The position numbers were made by a program, and so were the translations under genes. From an uncultured Aquimonas sp. (GTDB taxonomy: Bacteria; Pseudomonadota; Gammaproteobacteria; Xanthomonadales; Xanthomonadaceae), in NCBI RefSeq assembly GCF_937888285.1, contig NZ_CALART010000011.1:248001-312000 (forward strand): a stretch of 64,000 bases of DNA. The letters run 5' to 3'. Positions 63,963 to 64,000 of this stretch are shown here, one piece after another. How positions within the stretch are numbered: position 1 is the stretch's first letter; each line of letters starts with the position of its first letter. Below the pieces are notes generated by a model. That model was not told where the DNA came from and did no database searches. It saw nothing but the letters and a program-made list of their open reading frames with translations.

Positions 63963-64000
63963 ATGAGCGCCCGTCGCAGCTCCGACCGCAGCACACGCCC
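63963..64000 (+). CDS. Possible start of a further gene (edge)
   Basis: An ATG at 63963 opens a frame MSARRSSDRSTRP that runs off the right edge. It is too short to identify. A basic N-terminus of this kind would suit a DNA-binding regulator, but this is speculative. Confidence 0.3.
   Translation, partial: MSARRSSDRSTR

Overview
The window is GC-rich chromosomal DNA from a gammaproteobacterium. The gene content points to the Lysobacterales (Xanthomonadales) or a close relative: a carbohydrate-type TonB-dependent receptor, AmtB with a long Ala/Pro/Glu-rich N-terminal extension, two DUF2058 genes, DUF349, M13 peptidase, rluC and rne divergently transcribed, and GGGATTC-type and GCGGGG-hairpin intergenic repeats. 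No tRNA, rRNA, CRISPR array, transposase or phage gene was seen.

Layout. 1-3.7 kb: the 5' part of a 3-hydroxybutyrate-oligomer hydrolase lipoprotein, the glnK-amtB nitrogen operon behind a good sigma-54 promoter, and an orphan NarL-type response regulator. 3.86-21.3 kb (all minus strand): a polymorphic-toxin locus. It contains a 4,160-residue secreted Rhs protein with a von Willebrand A domain and a variable C-terminus, its coupled putative immunity gene, a broken toxin tail with its surviving immunity gene, an orphan Rhs-core module carrying a GHH/HNH-type nuclease tail with its immunity gene, and a double-CXXCG protein. The orphan core is a 1.66-kb direct repeat of the parental core at a constant 3,561-nt offset, so one crossover would swap the toxin tail in frame. 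The variable tails are visibly AT-richer than the rest. 22-46.7 kb: mostly housekeeping genes (nfuA, phhB, rluC, rne, a GacA/UvrY regulator, DUF2058, slyX, ugd, an FKBP isomerase, a glutathione peroxidase, DUF349, a CodA-like deaminase), with two tandem SET-domain methyltransferase genes and an M13 peptidase lipoprotein. 46.9-53.5 kb: exported proteins (a subtilase, a C-terminally anchored protein, a collagen-like protein with 60 uninterrupted Gly-X-Y triplets) around a UPF0114/DUF2058 pair.

53.6-63.9 kb: a pectin-use locus. It holds KDG kinase, a TonB-dependent receptor, a rhamnogalacturonan-acetylesterase-like SGNH hydrolase, a pectate lyase, an MhpD-like FAH-superfamily enzyme and a complete DctPQM TRAP transporter. 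Three ACCGGT-centred operator-like sites lie only in the two divergent control regions of this locus. They suggest a LacI-type regulator, which is not in the window but might be the gene that begins at the right edge.

The most unusual parts are the Rhs cassette array, with its visible recombination geometry and decayed intermediate module, and the tandem SET-domain pair. All assignments come from reading the sequence; no database search was run.
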